64,000 bases of DNA from Trichoplax sp. H2 (Eukaryota > Placozoa > Uniplacotomia > Trichoplacea), in the NCBI GenBank assembly GCA_003344405.1, contig NOWV01000014.1, positions 682,001 to 746,000 of the forward strand, written 5' to 3'. A model generated the notes under the pieces. That model did not search any database. It was not told where the DNA came from and was given only the letters and a program-made list of their open reading frames with translations. Both the position numbers and the translations under genes were made by a program. Each line of letters begins with the position of its first letter. The first letter of the stretch is position 1. Of the stretch, positions 1-14,600 are shown one piece after another.

Positions 1-2047
<2,047 letters not shown>

Positions 2048-4604
2048 AAAATTAGTTTAGATATCTAGAATCTATAGGCAATTTATTGAAGCAATTTTAG
2101 TGACTATTTTCTCTTCAATACAAGAACCTCATCTTTCCATGAGGACTTCACAAAATGAATAGTGTTTATATATGTATGCATATTTGTGGATTTTGTGGTT
2201 GGCCAGAAAAAGGAGAGATATTTTCAAGGGCATCATGGTTAAATAGAAAGAATTCTCGACGGTAAAGATGTGCCGAAATTTTTTGCAATTCGCTTCTGTT
2301 TGTACACTCTCGAGCTAATTATTATAATTATAAATGAATTACTACTATTGAATCTTTGGTAAAGACACGAATGTTCTAGTAAATGGAAGGGATATCACAA
2401 CTATTATTGGACAGTGAATATATTATACGCAAAAAATATACGAATATCTATCATTTCGACCAATGGCAGTTATAAATTCACATTTAAGAACTTTATTCTA
2501 ATACGTGTAATTGTCGCAACTTCAAGATTGCTGCTAGTTTGGTTGTTAAGAAATTAATATACGATAGGACAAAATGGCTTCCTTTATGGGTTGTGTAATC
2601 GTAATCTAAATCACATTTGATTATCCGCTGCATATAATTCTAAAACTAATTGGCAATCCATGAAATAGAGCAATACTACTGACATTATGATTCACCATTA
2701 TGTGTATTCTGGTTATTCTGGTTATAAAAGCATCAAACCTGACGAATGAAAACAAAATTAGGGTGCAAATTTTGCCTACATCTCAATATTTTAGTAACTC
2801 TCTAACATAGCACTGAATACACAACACTTATTAATGCGATATTTCCGATTTAAATGACTCTAAGTAAACTACTGTACTGTTGTGTAATCATCATTAGATA
2901 TTGTTTAAAATAATCAATACTGTTAAATGCTCCAGACCATCTATAAATAGAGCGTGGTATTAATTATATATGTCTATATGTAATTGACTAAAATAGGAAT
3001 ATCTATCGTTACAGTGACTAGAATTTATAAACGTCCTCTCGAGTATCTTTAGCCATCTCATAATTCTTATTGGATGGAAAAATTGTTGGCATAGATAAAC
3101 GCATAAAATGTTCATGAATTACATGTTATAGTTTTATTTGATACTATTTCTATCAAAAAAATTTTTAATTTGTATGGTGTCAGTTTATTCTCAGTTACTA
3201 TTTGCATTGCCAATTTCTTAAACTTTAATTATTTAGAAAGATAATAGATTTAATGTACAGCTGATTTTTAGTAAACTTTGGTTCGCTTGCATGATAAAAC
3301 TAAACCAAATATAAGCAGTTATTAAGCTCAGACGATAGTATTTCTTAGATGCTATGGCTGATTGAGTTTCACTGTAACTAAGTAATTTCTTTTATAGTTG
3401 CAGATATGGCTGTATTGAATTATGAAAAATTTGTACGTGGATTTATATATGTTATATATGTGTAAAGCGATTAGTACTGCTCTATACCAGCTAGACAAAC
3501 AGAAAATACCTCTTCCGCTAAAAATTCACATCTTGATTTAAAAATTAAAATTGATCAAATGAGCTTTGCCTTCCCTAAATCCACTTTATGATCTTTTCTC
3601 AGAGAAATTGTCGTCTTCAGCTTTTAGGTCAAAAACTGTTTACCACACTGTCATAAAAAAATTGGTATAACCATCTGTGTATATTAAATGCTGATTAAAA
3701 TGCTGTTGCTATCTAAGTTCTTGCGTTAGTGGATGGACTTTATTAATACCTACTTCGATAGTCGTGTCAAATGATCGATACAGCGTACAGTGTTTCAAAT
3801 ATACACTGTTCATTTGAACATTAATTCTTGCATGACAAACTAATGGATAGCTAAAGATTAAACGAAAATATTTTATTATCAAATTACATAGTGATTAAGA
3901 GCTCATAATATTTATATTGTGTTATTTCATGTTAAAATTCTAGTCTGATGACTATGTTACCGATTTTAAGTGATATATCATCAGAATGCAATACTACCAA
4001 TTCAATCGTATCTCTTTTGCATACATTCGCTTATATCAGCATATTAAATAAATTCTACGTTGCTAGCATGGTCACTATGAGAATAGCATTAAGTTATAGC
4101 CCTTTAGACATTTGTTTAGGCAATAAAGAATAGTTACTTGACGATGTAAATGTATAAAGAAGGTAAGTACTATACAATAGTTAGCATAAGAATTACTATC
4201 CAACAATCATACAAGTAACTTGTTACATTTTTATTCACACAGAGGAACAAGCGGATAACATTGATGGAAATCTTATAAAATTTTTAAATAACAGTTTTTG
4301 GGGTTACTTTATGGTATCTGTTAACAGTAAACAGATTTCAAACTGTTTATGATATCTTAAAGCAATAACTCAGGACTTTTAAAAACTTTCCTCATCTTTC
4401 ACTTCTGATAAATCATAATCAATTATCTATGCATGAAAATGGAAATCAATAATCATAATGAACTCATTGTTAGTGAGAGCTTTAAACAATTCATGGATGG
4501 AAATTATGTGTATAAATCAGATACAAGCATTAAATGGTAGCGGATTTACAAATAAAATCTATATCAAATGTACTACTCTCTGTTGATTAGTAAAATTCGC
4601 CACT
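2048..4604. other. AT-rich intergenic spacer
   Basis: Between the convergent 3' ends of AGAP (+) and SLC46 (-). Only short open frames without codon-like composition are present. The 61-codon frame at 3948-4133 has no recognisable motif and no flanking splice logic, so it is not called as a gene. No repeat or RNA gene was seen. Confidence 0.6.
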
Positions 4605-6880
4605 TCAAGAATTTACACCATTAGCAGCTATATGATCGTCATTAATATGTACGTAAAACGAACCAGAACGTTGTCGACGACGATCAACGTGTATTATTGA
4701 TGTTAATGCTAATGGTATGATTGTAAGGGAAGCCATAGTTATGAAAACAGTTGTGATTGCAGTGCGAACTGTTGCTGAATATATACCGTTAGCAATAGCA
4801 GAAGCAAGGAGCGATGTTAAAACTTCTGTAGCTGATATAAAGCCAAACATTTTACCTGGGATAAGATAATACGAAATCAGTACATTAGAAGAAAATCTTC
4901 AATATCGCCGTTTGGCAAAAGCGTTTGATCACTCAAGCATAGCTAAGTCACTCTTAAACAGAAAAATTTCAATCAATCAGATCTTTGCCGACAAAACTAA
5001 TTTCAGATTCTGTCACTAAAGTAGAGAAATCATTCACATGAGAACAAAACCATTCAAGATACAAGCTCAAGAGTTAGTAGCAACTACCGCTTCTGTTAAA
5101 CTATAGCTGTCTATTAGGAATTCAAATAGCTATATTTCCTTTCTACCAGTTACAGCGGTTTGACAATGTACTATAGTAAAATGTTATAATGTCACTGTGC
5201 TATTCTTATTTTTGTGCAGCTAGTACATTTTGTGATTACTATATCAAACTTAGAAGATTCGTGCGCATCATCACGATAGCAAGCCAATTATATCTAAACA
5301 AGAGTATCTCAGCGCTTACCTAATTCGTCCTGGTTAACAATCTTTGATAACATAGCACGGCAACTAGGTATCGCCATTCCAGTTAATCCATCAATGATGG
5401 AGCCTAGTAAAGTTATACAGGATAAATCAATATCAAAATAGTATGCACCAAAAAAGTAGCAAATATTTTTAATTTAAGATTGGCAATATGAGTACAGTAT
5501 ATATATACTGGTATATGCTGTATATATTATAATTGAATAAGAATGCCTATAAGCGACATCCATTTACGTTAACTCTGCTAATAGACTGATGCATTTGGTG
5601 TCCAGCATGCATTGATTATTAAGCTATGTATCTATTTCACTCTAGATATATTTGAATTCTTTAATTTAACATCAATTATGCTAGATACTGTATACTAATA
5701 ATAATGGAAACGATTCCAGTCTATGATTATAAACTACACATCATTATTGGTGAATGCAGTTACCGATGAAAACAATTGACGGTGATCGTATAAATCCAAT
5801 GTACAACCATGAAGCAGTTGATGATAGTACACCAATCATAATTAAGCTTGTATCATTAAAATGTAAAATTTTGGATAGAATTGGCATAACTATAATTGCT
5901 GCTATTCCGTTCAAACATAGTTTTAGTGCTACAATGTCACCAATACTCGTTGGTGTCAACGAGAGCGGTGGGTGTTTTAGGTAAACGTAAATGATGTTAT
6001 TAAAAGCATTGAAAATGATGACATTGAGGAAAAATATGGCGACCAACAAGATTAAATGAATCCGTAAGTGGCCAACACGAGGTTTGATAATCACTTTATA
6101 GCTGGCTTGAAAATTACGCATTGAAAAAAATGTGGAACAGCGATTCTGATCTGGAGTATCAACTTGCTGATTGTCGTTAGGATCTGTTGGATGATAGGAT
6201 TCGGTTATGACAAATATGATGTATAAAATTAAGCAAAAATAAATGATTACATTGGCCCAAAATGGAGGTAAAAACCCAGCCGTATCTAGCCATCGACCAG
6301 AAATAAAATTAGCCATTGATCCACCTATAAATGTCATGGATTCTAAAATACCAATTCGTGAACTACGCGTGTCACCATGACTAATATCAGAGATGTAAGA
6401 AAAAACAGCCATTAATAACGTTGGATAATTGCCAAAGAATCCAGAAATAGCTGATCCAATGTACATGTACGGCACTGGCTTGTCAATTAGATAAGCATTA
6501 ATGAGAAAGATGACATTTTTAATACCAGCACCAATACATGGCAATATCATGACCACTTTACGGCCAAGTTTATCAGATAAATTGCCTAGAATGATAGACG
6601 CACAAACTGATGGAATAATAAATGATAAATTCAAGTAGAAAATATACGTTGAAGTCTGACTTTCAATACTATTTTCAGTGGTATTATCCAATCGAATAGA
6701 GGAATTGGAGCAAATACTTAAGGGTAAATAATTTAAGCAAACTTTACGTCGTATTAAAAACATGACTAGAGCATATTCTGAAAATTGGCAGAACATGAAC
6801 AAGAATAATACTGGCTCAACCGTGATACTGCGTGGAATTTTGGCCAGCGTTGACAACCAATTCGATCTTTCAACTGCCAT
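4605..6880 (-). CDS. SLC46-family (proton-coupled folate transporter-like) MFS carrier
   Basis: Twelve-helix major-facilitator carrier of the SLC46 type; vertebrate members move folates or other small solutes with protons. Exons on the minus strand: 6880-5764 (ATG at 6880), 5403-5320 and 4855-4605, 1452 nt in total, 483 aa, close to the family length of about 460. Evidence: N-terminal TVEPVLFLFMF typical of SLC46 helix 1; an N-glycosylation-rich loop (NSS, NTT) after it; the MFS motif GNLSDKLGRK; helix 10-11 residues FIGSIIDGLTGMAIPSCRAM running across the first intron; and LGKMFGFISATEV across the second. Splice sites are ATCG|GTAACT...CTAG|GCTCC and TTAG|GTAAGC...CCAG|GTAAAA, and both keep the frame. 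The start is the first ATG of the long frame. Four tandem repeats begin about 60 bp upstream. The substrate cannot be read from sequence. Confidence 0.9.
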
Positions 6881-6940
6881 CTTGGAGGATAACCTTTCTT
6901 CTCCAGTATAAAATCAATGCAATGGAACAAGATTGTCTCT

Positions 6941-7850
6941 AATTTGTCTTTAAATAAAGTGAAAATGGGATGTTGAAATGGTTTAGAGTTGAATTTTTCC
7001 CTTTTTCCTCTATCCTGTACTAGGTCAATCCAGCAGACTTTAGCACGATGTTTCGCTCGTCTTTGAAATCAATAAAAAATGCAATATTCCAGTGACACAA
7101 GATGAAATCAATCCGTATAGTCTGTACCACCATACGATACTTTACTAGCTCTATCTACAGCCTAGTTTGTTTTTAAATAAAGTGAAAATGGGATGTTGAA
7201 ATGATTCAGATATGAATTTTTCCCTTTTTCCTCTATCCTGTACTAGGTTAATCCAGCAGACTTTAGCACGATGTCCGCTCGTCTTTGAAACCAATAAAAA
7301 ATGCAATTTTTCAGTGACACAAGATGAAATCAATCCTTTTGATGCGTCTAGTCTGTACGACCATACAAGACTTTACTAGCTCTATCTACAGTCTAATTTG
7401 TCTTTAAATAAAGCGAAAATGGGATGTTGAAATGATTCAGAGTTGAATTTTTCCTCTATCCTGTACTAGGTTAATCCAGCAGACTTTAGCACGATGTCCG
7501 CTCGTCTTTGAAATCAATGAAAAATGCAATTTTCCAGTGACACAAGATGAAATCAATCCTTTTGATGCGTCTAGTCTGTATCACCATACAAGACTTTACC
7601 AGCTCTATCTACAGTCTAATTTGTCTTTAAATAAAGTGAAAATGGGATGTTGAAATGATTCAGAGTTGAATTTTTCCCTTTTTCCCCTATCCTGTACTAG
7701 GTCAATCCAGCAGACTTTAGCACGATGTCCGCTCGTCTTTGAAATCAATGAAAAATGCAATTTTCCAGCGACACAAGATGAAATCAATCCTTTTAATGCG
7801 TCTAGTCTGTACCACCATACAAGACTTTACTAGCTCTATCTACAGTCGAA
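6941..7850. repeat. Tandem repeat, four ~226-bp units
   Basis: Unit starts (AATTTG TCTTTAAATAAAG-type left end) lie near 6941, 7164, 7395 and 7618, giving steps of 223, 231 and 223 bp. The last unit ends near CTATCTACAGTC at 7848. Units differ by scattered substitutions and small indels: unit 3 lacks a 'cctttttc' piece, and unit 1 lacks the TTTTGATGCGT segment. Two 60-codon minus-strand frames (7151-7333, 7605-7787) are the same stretch of two units and change with the repeat, so they are not called as genes. The array sits directly upstream of the SLC46 start. Confidence 0.92.
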
Positions 7851-8040
7851 TAGTCAAGTTTGAATATCGTATAAGCTGAACTAGCCAGAAAAGAGTTATA
7901 GCGCTATTTTAGTTGCCAAATTCTTGCAGCTTTCTCGGACATAAATTTATTCCTTGTCGTCCATTTTCTTTGGCAGAGAGACAAAGTGCTGGTGACTGGT
8001 ACGAGTCAGTCTACACCTGGCTGACCTGACACGGTCACTG

Positions 8041-8054
8041 CACATTAGCCAATC
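8041..8054. promoter_or_regulatory. CCAAT-box element CACATTAGCCAATC
   Basis: The word CACATTAGCCAATC is repeated exactly at 25842-25855. CCAAT is the known NF-Y core. Which gene it serves is not clear. Confidence 0.4.
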
Positions 8055-8216
8055 GTACACACAGCTCCATCCGTCCATGTCGTCCATGCTAGGAGAAGGG
8101 TGCCATCCAATGCAGGCCTGCTCGCATCGAATATTGAATACATAAAAGCAATGGCAGGCTCTCGATTAGCATCCAGCTAGGGATAAATCTTGCAATCTTA
8201 TTCAAAAACGAATTTT

Positions 8217-8390
8217 ATGCAAGTAAACGTATCGGAAGTAGTTTTGACTGCCATTAGACAGGAATTAGTTTATAAAGGATGAGGGAATTTATCTAAATCT
8301 AATTTGGCTTTTAACTTCTTGCCTCCTTGTATGGCTGAACACTTTCAACAAAGTGAACGAAAAAAAATCGAGATTCAAGTACTTGGGTAG
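8217..8390 (+). other. Possible short exon or ORF interrupted by one in-frame TGA
   Basis: From ATG 8217 the frame runs 21 codons to a TGA (8280-8282), then continues in the same frame for 35 codons to TAG at 8388-8390. Both halves have protein-like composition (VNVSEVVLTAIRQELVYKG before; LAFNFLPPCMAEHFQQSERK after). It lies 160 bp downstream of the CCAAT stretch. It could be a decayed small gene, a chance frame or, much less likely, a selenocysteine codon. I recognise no family and saw no SECIS element. Confidence 0.2.
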
Positions 8391-9481
8391 ATTGTACAGT
8401 TTTACATGTCTATCTAGAAAGCTATTGAGGAAAAGCAAAAGAAGAACGAGATAGGGAATCTGGCCTAGAGTGGAACTAACAGTTTCTGAAGAATGCGGTA
8501 GTTTATAAGATTATTATACCATATTTACCTACACTGAACGTTGTAGTACTATACCCGGTAGTCGGCCCTTAAAATCAATCTGTGTTTCATAAATATTAGA
8601 TGGAAAAAAATAGTTTAGAAAGGACATGGCATGGTACCGGTGCGCCTAACAAGATCGCTCCACGACATCGGATTGCATTAAAGATAGACGGATAATTCGC
8701 TTAATCTTATATTAATTCAGGATAGCTTACAGTTACGTCGAGGCGATAGCAAGGTCATAGAAATTGAGTTTTAGCAAATAAAAGGGGAAATTGAGTTTAA
8801 TTAGCCCATAATCATGCAGATTTAATTTCACTAAATTTACCTAACCTTTCACATGAACTGATTTATTGGAGTATTCGCACGAAATGGGGTAGAAATGCCA
8901 GGTGCTGCACGTTGTAGATCAACGGCGGTGCAAAGCTAAATCGCTACTTAGCTCACTTATGAGCGATGAAGCAATAAAGTTATAAAAATAATGATACTAC
9001 TAACAATTTAACCAATATCCTCTTATAAATATTATAATCGCTTTTATTTCAGATAGGAGATTAGACTTAATATCAGTAGTCAAGATCGACTGCTATACAA
9101 TAAAAACAAGTAAAAACTATCATTTCGTGTTCTTAAAAAAACGACATACACCTTTCAAATCACAGAAAAGAGCTGTAAATTTAATTATCAAGATATTTAT
9201 GACTGACCATGAAGGCATTAATTAAAATAGTTATCACGATCATACAAAGAAGTTACAAAATAATTTTTAGAAGAGTTCTTGAAGAACTATCCGATTTCTT
9301 ATTATGATCATCTAAATCCTACGATGGCTTATTATGAGCGTAATAGAACCGTATACGAGCATATACTCAATTCATCTTTTAAAATAAGCTTGCAAAACTC
9401 ACTAAAAAAGATTGCAAGCCAACATTTCAGGTTATTTACGTCATTAACTTTGAACGTATTACAGTGATAATATAAAATAAA

Positions 9482-11167
9482 TTAATTATCAGGGCTATCA
9501 AAGCTCGTCTTTGTTGAGTTTCTACTTAATGTCGCTGACTGGGATCTTGTCTCTTTAAATTCGTATTCATTGGCAATTCTTGGCCGAAGATGTAAAGGCA
9601 CCAATCGACTATGAGATAGCGATCGAGTTTTACAAGCAGCTATTTTACGTGCGCTGGATAAAAGTGGCTTAACGAAATTCTGCGGAGATTCTCCTCCTGT
9701 ATTATCACGAAAGTAATATTGAATTTGAGCTCATATTCGGAATATAGTAATTAGAATAATTTCATTCTCATGCGCTATTAAAAAAGTTATCACATGTAGT
9801 ATTAAAATGACGTTACTAATAGATTATGTCCATTACTCCTCTTGCTGTAAGATACACAACTATTTAATTTAAATAACCTAAAGCTCTTTGTATAAGTCAT
9901 GTATCCGTATGCATCATGATTTATAAAATTACCTGCAGCTTTGTTGCTGATAGCTACAGCGGTATGTATGATATCGACATCGGATGCAATAGCGCTTTCC
10001 TCCCGATTGAAATTGAAATCATCTATCCCCGACGTTACAGAATCATTATCTTTGATACCTAGATTTTTGACTGTAACAGAGAATTAGGATAGACCACGTT
10101 AATATTCAATTATGAATCTGAATCAATCTTCTATTATTACGACACCAGCAAACTGATCAATATGCAAAAGTCTTCTGTTGTGAAACGATCATTTCTAAAG
10201 ATACTTATTCGATAGATAAAAGGTTTTTTTTTGGGGGGGGGCGCTAACAGTGTAAAGTAACTCGCGATTCTTATTATTGAACAACAAGTTTAAAATGCAC
10301 TAGATATCTGAAATTGTAGAGAATATCCGTCTTATACACTATTTCGTTACGTAGAAATAACTTCATTTCAAAACTGGGTAAAATATAGGACTTGTACACC
10401 GATCACACTTACTCTTACTACTTCGGCCATTTATTGGTGGCAATGGCCATCGCAGTTGTGGACTACCGACTCTTGAATTCGATGTTTGAATAGAATTGGA
10501 TATAGAATTGGTATCAAAGTCGCAAATATCGGATATATGGAAATTTTTAGACGTTTTCGGCTCTTGATGATTATTTTCTACATTAATAATTGCAAATATT
10601 AACTAAAAGATGATAGATAGCACAGATTTAATGAAGGTAATATACTAATAACATTTCATGAAAGCTGTCGAAATGCCTGCAAATTTGACAGGATCAATTA
10701 CTTTGAGCAATTAAGTGCATGCACGACCGCATTAATACCCGTCAAAACTTTTATTGGTCGACCTGGTAGATGTACAGTAGATATTTACACATTACCTCTC
10801 GACCAGAAGAAATCATGATCGAAATGTATTCTAGCAGTTGCTACAGCTGCTGTAGGAGGTCTTTCTATTTGAGCTAGGAATGCCACAGAGCAAACTTGCC
10901 CCACTAAAATTACGACAATAAGAAATTTAATAGAATATAAACCTCAACTGAATTACGAAATTCATAAAGTACTTCAAGATAATAATTTCTATTCGTTAAC
11001 TACGTAATCTGCTGACCTGGATATATCAAGGCAGATTTTAACAAGCTATTTTGGTAACTTGTATGATCTACAGCTGTTTTTAATTTGCCAACTTCTGTTT
11101 TATAATCTCTCCATTCATTAGCTAAAGTAAAAAGATAAATCAAAAATTGATGAAAAAGTCTAAACAT
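9482..11167 (-). CDS. Uncharacterised five-exon protein, about 258 aa
   Basis: Not recognised. Minus-strand exons that join in one frame: 11167-11017, 10903-10796, 10577-10413, 10070-9933 and 9696-9482, 777 nt, stop TAA at 9484-9482. Each junction is GT-AG with matching phase (phase 1 at every intron), which is hard to get by chance. The first part reads NEWRDYKTEVGKLKTA, helical and charged, then ALIYPVGQVCSVAFLAQIER, a short hydrophobic stretch. The rest is polar, rich in Ser, Asn and Arg, and looks disordered (RKIAACKTRSLSHSRL, RSQSATLSRNSTK), which suggests phosphorylation-prone cytoplasmic sequence. The ATG at 11167 is tentative: TTTTTACTTTAG just inside it would also make a good acceptor, so upstream exons may exist and the true protein may be longer. 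Confidence 0.6.
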
Positions 11168-11637
11168 ATTATTCAGAATTTAATGTCTGTGGTTGTTGAA
11201 ATTTTCCAAATTGAAATTATTCAAGTCAATCGATGCTAGTAATATTGATACAATATATTTGGATATTTTTTATACATATTTCTATTCATTCATTTTTATT
11301 TTTTATGTATTCATTTATTAATTAAGATGGAAAAAGGTACATTTATAGATGATCATAATCATATTCATTCTTTAAGATAATCTTCATGTTAATGATTATA
11401 CTACAAATAAGCTGATTTGAACATATAATAGTATACGATCTAGTTTATATTCAATATCTCATTCAAATTCTACATTACTCAAAGAATCAATATTTTCTCA
11501 TTAGTGATGTGTAATACAATTGGACTGCGTCATCTACGAAAAATTAAGCTATCACACTTGACGTTCAATATAAATTAATAATTTTTGTCATTTATTCCTG
11601 AGTTAGTATCGTACTTAAAAACTTTCAAATCATAATA
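11168..11637. other. Short intergenic spacer
   Basis: AT-rich, lying between the unrecognised minus-strand gene and the last GPCR exon on the same strand. It includes TTATTTTTTATG-type low-complexity runs near 11280-11320. No gene or repeat seen. Confidence 0.5.
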
Positions 11638-14600
11638 TTAGCGATGATAATGTCTATGCATTTCCAATATTGACTTACCAACTGATGTCGTGTGAAACAG
11701 CATTCTGGGACGATAATCAAAAAATGTAAAGAATCGACTAAGAACGCAACGATACTTTTTTCTATAGTGGCGTCGCATGAAAGCGTACATAAAAGGATTA
11801 AAGATCATATTAAGGCCAGCTAGATAAATTCGAATAATATCGACGGAGATGATACTAATTGTTAAACTGCCGAATCGACTCCACAAAATAAGGATCTAGT
11901 AGATAGAATAAAGGAAAAGGACATACATTATTTCAAGTCGTCTACCAAAAATTAATCATGTAAATCTCTAATAAAAGTGCGATAGTATATACAAATTATA
12001 ATTTAAATTATACTTTATAAATGTTAAGGACCATATAAAGTTATTCAGTAACATTAATTTGAAGTAATACTGTTTAAAATGATACTATTTTGGTCCAAAT
12101 ATTCTACTGTGAAATAATAAGTTGATAAGTAATAATGATTCTCCTGATAGCAGTTTATGAGCTTACTTTATTTAAGATGACCAACTGTCTAATTAACACT
12201 AAATAAATGATATTCTGCAGGTAAATCATTCTACGATGAAAGAAATTAACTGAAAAGCTATTCGTCCTTGAGTGACAGTTGATAAATCTATCATTTAATG
12301 ACGTATGTTGTAGGGTACGAGATAGATTATAAAGAATTGCTGACTTGGTTGTTATACCGCGATATTCACATTTAGTGATTGATGCTGTAAATTTTGCGTT
12401 CAAAGATTCTATTTAATTTAAATGACTTTGATCATAATTATGAGAGGTTTACTAGATGTAATGATTTAATAATTAATAGATTAGTATACCAGGTATATTA
12501 TGTTATATCTAGACGTGATACCGAAGTTTAAAGACTGTAAGCTAATCATCTAATCACGATAGTATAAGCGAGCTGTAATAGAACAAGGCTGAACATTGAG
12601 GATTGAAGATTATATATCATTAGTTCATTCTTTAATTTCAGTAATATATTCGCTAATTTAATTCGAACAGAGTACGATACTAAGCTCATTATTTACAAGC
12701 TCCTTATTAGTTATTTATCACAAATAATGTAAGTTTAGTCAACAAAGAGAAAAGCCAAACTAAGTGTTAAGAGTAGTTGCGATATTTAGTTTCGATTAAG
12801 GTTAGCATGATACAAACTAAACTAAATATCTAGACTCAAAAGTTATCAGTTTCTTAGATGATCGCATTAATATAATTTCAGTACAATATCAGAATGGTAG
12901 CCTATATTTGGAGATCAACTGTTTTGATAATTACTTTTATTTGATATAAGATAGCGCGATACTGGACCGATGGTCTAGAGCTAGGTATTACTAATTTCTT
13001 ATGATAGATATAGCGATTGCTAATTGTTTTTATCAGGTAAGTTCAGCATGTACTAAATAACGAATTAGAAGCATTAATTATATTATTTATGGGATTATTA
13101 GATTACTTTAACTATCAAGAAATAGAAATCTAGATGTTTAGTAAAATCACGTTATTAGTAATTTGTCTACTAGTTCATCTAATTTTTCATTTTTAGGCAA
13201 TATTGCCGTTAAATTTGATCAAGCTCACATTTTGATAATACAGTAATCAACGTCGATACTTAGTGCATGCACATATAAATATGTAAGAATGGTAGTACGA
13301 CGGAGAAATTTTCCATTATGAAACAAAATAAGTAGTTATACCGACACTCCTTATATTCAAATACCTTTAGTAATTATGACGTCTTGATTAAAGTGCTATT
13401 ACGTAAACGGAAACAGCACCTGCCCGCCTGATTGTACTGATTCAATATAAATCATTTTTACGTCTACATATTACATCTGATCTAATTCGAATAGCCCCCT
13501 CCCCTCATTTATATTATCTCGCACTTAGACATCTTTAATAGTTATCATTAAAAATTAAACAATATAAGTGAATTTTGATAAATACTAAATTGCTTCTTAC
13601 AGATCAATTATAGGATTTGGGTTTAATTTTTCAGGATATTATCAATCTACATAGGAATTTAAAATCTTCTACACCATTCCTCTTGTTTTTAATTAGTGAA
13701 ATTTCAGTCTTGTCAATCAGTATTACCAAATTGCTAATTCTAGTAGGCCATCGGAAATTAAATAAATACTGACCCTAGCTTATTTCTAGATAAGATCGAT
13801 ACTGAAGTAATAAACCAAATCGACTTACATTAAATCTGTCATTGCTTTTGCATTATACGGCAATATTGTATCTGCATTGATAGTTGAGCTATTTTGACTG
13901 ATGGTAAGAAGATCTAGTTTCCAGCTAGTTGATATGATTAAAATACTTAATTTAAAACAGAAATTTAATCAGGATCTTGTGGTATGATATCTAGAATAGA
14001 AAGCTGGAACCTCACGCTGAGTGGTAATGATATAACGTTCTTGTTAAAGTTGATTAAGAATCCATTTTAATAGTAGATTAGAATTACTTTTTATCTTCTC
14101 TATTACATCAAGAAAGCAGAATATCGGGCATAAGGTCTCTTTATACCAACATAAATTTTGGTAAGAGATCAGTAAAACAATTTGAAAGGTATCTGAGCTG
14201 TAAGATTAGATGTAGCACTGCTTCATATGTTAAATGATGCTGTGATCATATTCTATACTGTATTTCTACATTTGGTTTTAAAAGTTTTATATATTTGCTT
14301 TTACGAGCTGGTTATACCTTAAGCTAAGGCTAATGCTATGATAAACTTAATATTACTTATATTTTGATATTATAACTAGTTTCCAATAAATATTACTAGA
14401 TCGACATAGGGAGGCGCAAGATCAGCGTTCTCTTTATTAATACTAGACGTATCGGGGAATTTAGCTTTACAGTAATGCATATTGGGAATCGAAGGAATTA
14501 AATCTGTCCTTCTGTAACTGTTACTGCAATGCATTATAACGCTTATCCTGTACTAGCATACTCTTAATTTATTTATAATAAATTATGAGAAATTATTCAT

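Larger units (their letters stand above)
7851..9481. other. Intergenic region with a GC-richer, promoter-like stretch
   Basis: About 7950-8160 is richer in GC than its surroundings and carries TCACTGCACATTAGCCAATCG (CCAAT box at 8048-8052) and repeated CCATCCGTCCATG-like words, as expected of a promoter. No complete gene was found downstream on either strand. A short conceptual frame with an in-frame TGA starts at 8217 and is listed separately. The 62-codon plus-strand frame at 9279-9467 has no recognised motif. Confidence 0.5.

Noticed and set aside
7151-7787. Two related 60-codon minus-strand frames as a gene family
   Set aside because: They are the same part of two tandem-repeat units; the other units are disrupted, and no splice or start context is consistent.
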